Positions 32,044 through 33,896 of a DNA stretch of 33,896 nt are shown here, piece after piece; the stretch's first letter is position 1; each line of letters opens with the position of its first letter. This stretch comes from Tieghemiomyces parasiticus (taxonomy: Eukaryota > Kickxellomycota > Dimargaritomycetes > Dimargaritales > Dimargaritaceae): the NCBI GenBank assembly GCA_027575765.1, contig JANBPT010000485.1:1-33896 (forward strand), written 5' to 3'. The notes beneath the pieces are model-generated. The model was not told the origin of the DNA and did not search any database. It saw only the letters and a program-made list of their open reading frames with translations. Both the position numbers and the translations under genes were made by a program.

Positions 32044-33345
32044 ATGCTTCCGCCTGATGTCACCATCGCTGCGGACCTCTACGCCAAACTCGTGGCGATG
32101 GGCGGGTCGCTCATCCCAAAGCAGGGTATCCTCTACGGTAGCTTGCGGCCCCGGCCGGCCCGTGAGGGCGGTGTCGGTAACGACCACCAGGACACCGCAC
32201 CCCCGGCAGTCCATATCGTGGGCCTGGCCCCGTTCGCCCACACGGACCACGACCTCATGACGGTACTCAACACGTACGTCCACCATCCGGTGTACCGGCT
32301 GGTCGGGTGGTATTCCGCCCCGGCCGTCAACGTGCCTACCGATAACCTCGACCCACAGCACGTGGCCGCCTGCTACTTTGACACGATGGAGGCCCACCTG
32401 CTCAAGATTCACGCCGCACGGGCTGCCCACCTCCGACCCAAGGCCAACGAGGTGGCCCAACGCGCCGAAACCCAGATGCGGTCCCTGGTCGGTCTAGTTA
32501 TCTGGTTGCCTTGCATGTCTTCCGGGGCCGCTTCCACCCCATCGGTCACTACCGTGGCCTCGGCCACCCACCCGGCTGCCGCCGTCGCCCACCACAACTC
32601 CATCGATGTATACACGTTTCAAACCCATGCCGACGCCACCTCGCTCCTACGGAAACTCCGCCACCCCACCTGTACCGTCCATGCAGGCCCGGTCGAGAGC
32701 CGGATTTTGGATACCCTGCGAATGCGGTCCGTCCGACTATCCAGTTCCAATGCCACCACCCTGGAGGTTCTCCAGAGCGGGTCCACTCGGTCCCTGACGG
32801 GGTCCCCCGTCGGTAGTCCCGCTCCGGGGTTCGCCCAACGGGCTCCCTTTGTTGACCGGGCGGCATCTCCCACTCCGACCGGCACCTCCCAGCCGACGTC
32901 CAAAGCCGGGTCTCTAACCGACCTGACAGCCGCCCTCAAGCCTGCTCCCACCCTCTCCCGTACCCTCATCCCCTGTTCCCTACACGTGGACTCACCTGCT
33001 GTCACCGCCTACCTACCCGCCGCCGCGGCCCAGCCCCACGACCTTGCATCACAGCCCGCCGGCCGGGTGCGGGATGTCATGCAGATATTGGACGCTTCCG
33101 CCCAGGCTCAATTGACTCAAGATGCCGATGCGGCCGTCCAGCGGGCTCTCGACCGGTACCAGCAGGTCGAAAATTTCTTTGCGTCTAGTGTCCCCACCCG
33201 TATCGATCGGTACCGCGAGGCCTGGCAGGAACACGACGCTCTGGTAGAGATGCTGCAGTTCCTGGACCAGCCCGTCGAGACCGTACTGGCCCAGATGGAG
33301 GCCGCCGCCGTATACACTCCCGCAGCCGCATCCCTTCCTGAGTAA
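32044..33345 (+). CDS. Abraxas/Abro1 (FAM175)-like MPN-minus protein
   Basis: The single frame encodes 433 residues. In animals, FAM175 proteins scaffold the K63-specific deubiquitinase BRCC36 in the BRISC and BRCA1-A complexes. The N-terminal part follows the MPN-minus plan: KQGILYGSL (26-34) where the family has GFLLG, then YRLVGWY (84-90), the signature VVGWY-type strand, a helix with FDTMEAHLL, the hydrophobic strand LVGLVIWLP, and SIDVYTFQT near the end of the fold. There is no JAMM metal motif (HxH...SxxD), as expected for MPN-minus members. A long Ser/Thr/Pro/Ala linker (about 215-335) and a C-terminal helical, coiled-coil-like stretch (340-418, RVRDVMQILD onward) follow. A Ser-rich C-terminal phosphomotif (SPxF) as in Abraxas is absent, closer to Abro1. 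Similarity is modest; another MPN-fold protein is the main alternative. Confidence 0.6.
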   Translation: MLPPDVTIAADLYAKLVAMGGSLIPKQGILYGSLRPRPAREGGVGNDHQDTAPPAVHIVGLAPFAHTDHDLMTVLNTYVHHPVYRLVGWYSAPAVNVPTDNLDPQHVAACYFDTMEAHLLKIHAARAAHLRPKANEVAQRAETQMRSLVGLVIWLPCMSSGAASTPSVTTVASATHPAAAVAHHNSIDVYTFQTHADATSLLRKLRHPTCTVHAGPVESRILDTLRMRSVRLSSSNATTLEVLQSGSTRSLTGSPVGSPAPGFAQRAPFVDRAASPTPTGTSQPTSKAGSLTDLTAALKPAPTLSRTLIPCSLHVDSPAVTAYLPAAAAQPHDLASQPAGRVRDVMQILDASAQAQLTQDADAAVQRALDRYQQVENFFASSVPTRIDRYREAWQEHDALVEMLQFLDQPVETVLAQMEAAAVYTPAAASLPE

Positions 33346-33896
33346 ATCCGGCCCCACCTACCTCCCTCCCTCACTCTATACTTGTTTTGGACCGACTACG
33401 TACTTTTACTGCTACTTACCGCTGGCCTATCCTCTGTCCTCTCGGACCTCCAATCTTAGAGCGTCTCCTAATTTTACCCACCCCTACCTCGCCTCTTCGC
33501 TGTGCATTCCGCTGTAGGCTCGCCCCCCTTCTGGTAATACTACTTTCCACTGCTCTTTCCACATCCTTGTAAACTATTGATAATCAAACTCCTATCTAAC
33601 GATCTGTACATAAAAATAATAAATTAAAGCCTTTGGTCGCCGCGCCAATGGCCCTAAATGGTGTGGGCTTGTAGATGGAAGAATGTAGTGTTTCACGGCT
33701 TAAGACGAGCGGCTTCCAACTGACCAACGGTGCTTGTGAAGTGCTAGCAATTGAGAGCTACTATTACTTGCAAATGAGTTTGCGCCATGCGATGATGGAT
33801 ATCACACCACCAGTGTGTAGTATTTACTGCGTGTATCTCGTGAATTTGCGTTTCGATGGTGGCAAATTTTGTGTTAAACGAGCCAAGTCGTTTGCG
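33346..33896. other. 3' flank with no gene seen
   Basis: The first 280 bases are the likely 3' UTR of the Abraxas-like gene (pyrimidine-rich, then AT-rich). The rest shows no open frame of note on either strand up to the window edge. Confidence 0.55.
33618..33623 (+). terminator. Polyadenylation signal of the Abraxas-like gene
   Basis: AATAAA occurs 272 bases after the stop codon inside an A/T-rich patch, in the right orientation and at a distance like that of the CRIPT signal. Confidence 0.6.

Overview
This window looks like nuclear DNA of an early-diverging, non-Dikarya fungus. Coding regions are GC-rich with strong C/G preference at third positions. Introns have GTAAGT- or GTGAGT-type donors and pyrimidine-AG acceptors. 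One gene encodes a Ser/Thr-rich cell-wall-type secreted protein. Several genes belong to families kept by animals and basal fungi but missing from yeasts. I cannot fix the genus; Zoopagomycota (for example Dimargaritales/Kickxellomycotina) is a guess. All gene models below are ab initio: open frames, splice consensus and family motifs read by eye.

Layout. Positions 1-2835 hold no recognisable gene; from about 1130 the + strand is an unusually long pyrimidine-rich tract leading into a 1078-residue DH-PH Rho guanine nucleotide exchange factor (2836-6072, +). Then comes an 11-kb gene-poor stretch (6073-17073). It has lower GC, several 8-11 base C or G runs, three diverged copies of a roughly 0.6-kb TATA-containing repeat (two direct, one inverted, about 7625-9480), and one isolated Cys-rich ORF (11227-11550). 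At 17074-17577 is a strongly codon-biased, TATA-driven gene for a secreted, probably GPI-anchored protein with a twin CX3C motif.

Positions 19396-33345 form a denser cluster of six genes: a three-exon Fused/STK36-type protein kinase (-); divergently, a two-exon HAUS6 (augmin subunit) gene (+); protoporphyrinogen oxidase (+, two exons); convergently, a five-exon NELF-A gene (-); divergently, CRIPT (+, one exon); and an Abraxas/FAM175-like MPN-minus protein (+, one exon). Two divergent promoter regions (20891-21468 and 30004-30775) drive the kinase/HAUS6 and NELF-A/CRIPT pairs.

How they fit together. The genes are not a pathway in the bacterial sense: they cover haem synthesis, Pol II pausing, microtubule branching, minor-spliceosome/zinc-protein function and ubiquitin-related scaffolding. 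Five of the six (NELF-A, HAUS6, Fused-like kinase, CRIPT, Abraxas-like) are families best known from animals and patchy or missing in model yeasts. The most striking is a full-length NELF-A with both its N-terminal helical domain and its C-terminal domain, because promoter-proximal pausing by NELF is usually considered absent from fungi.
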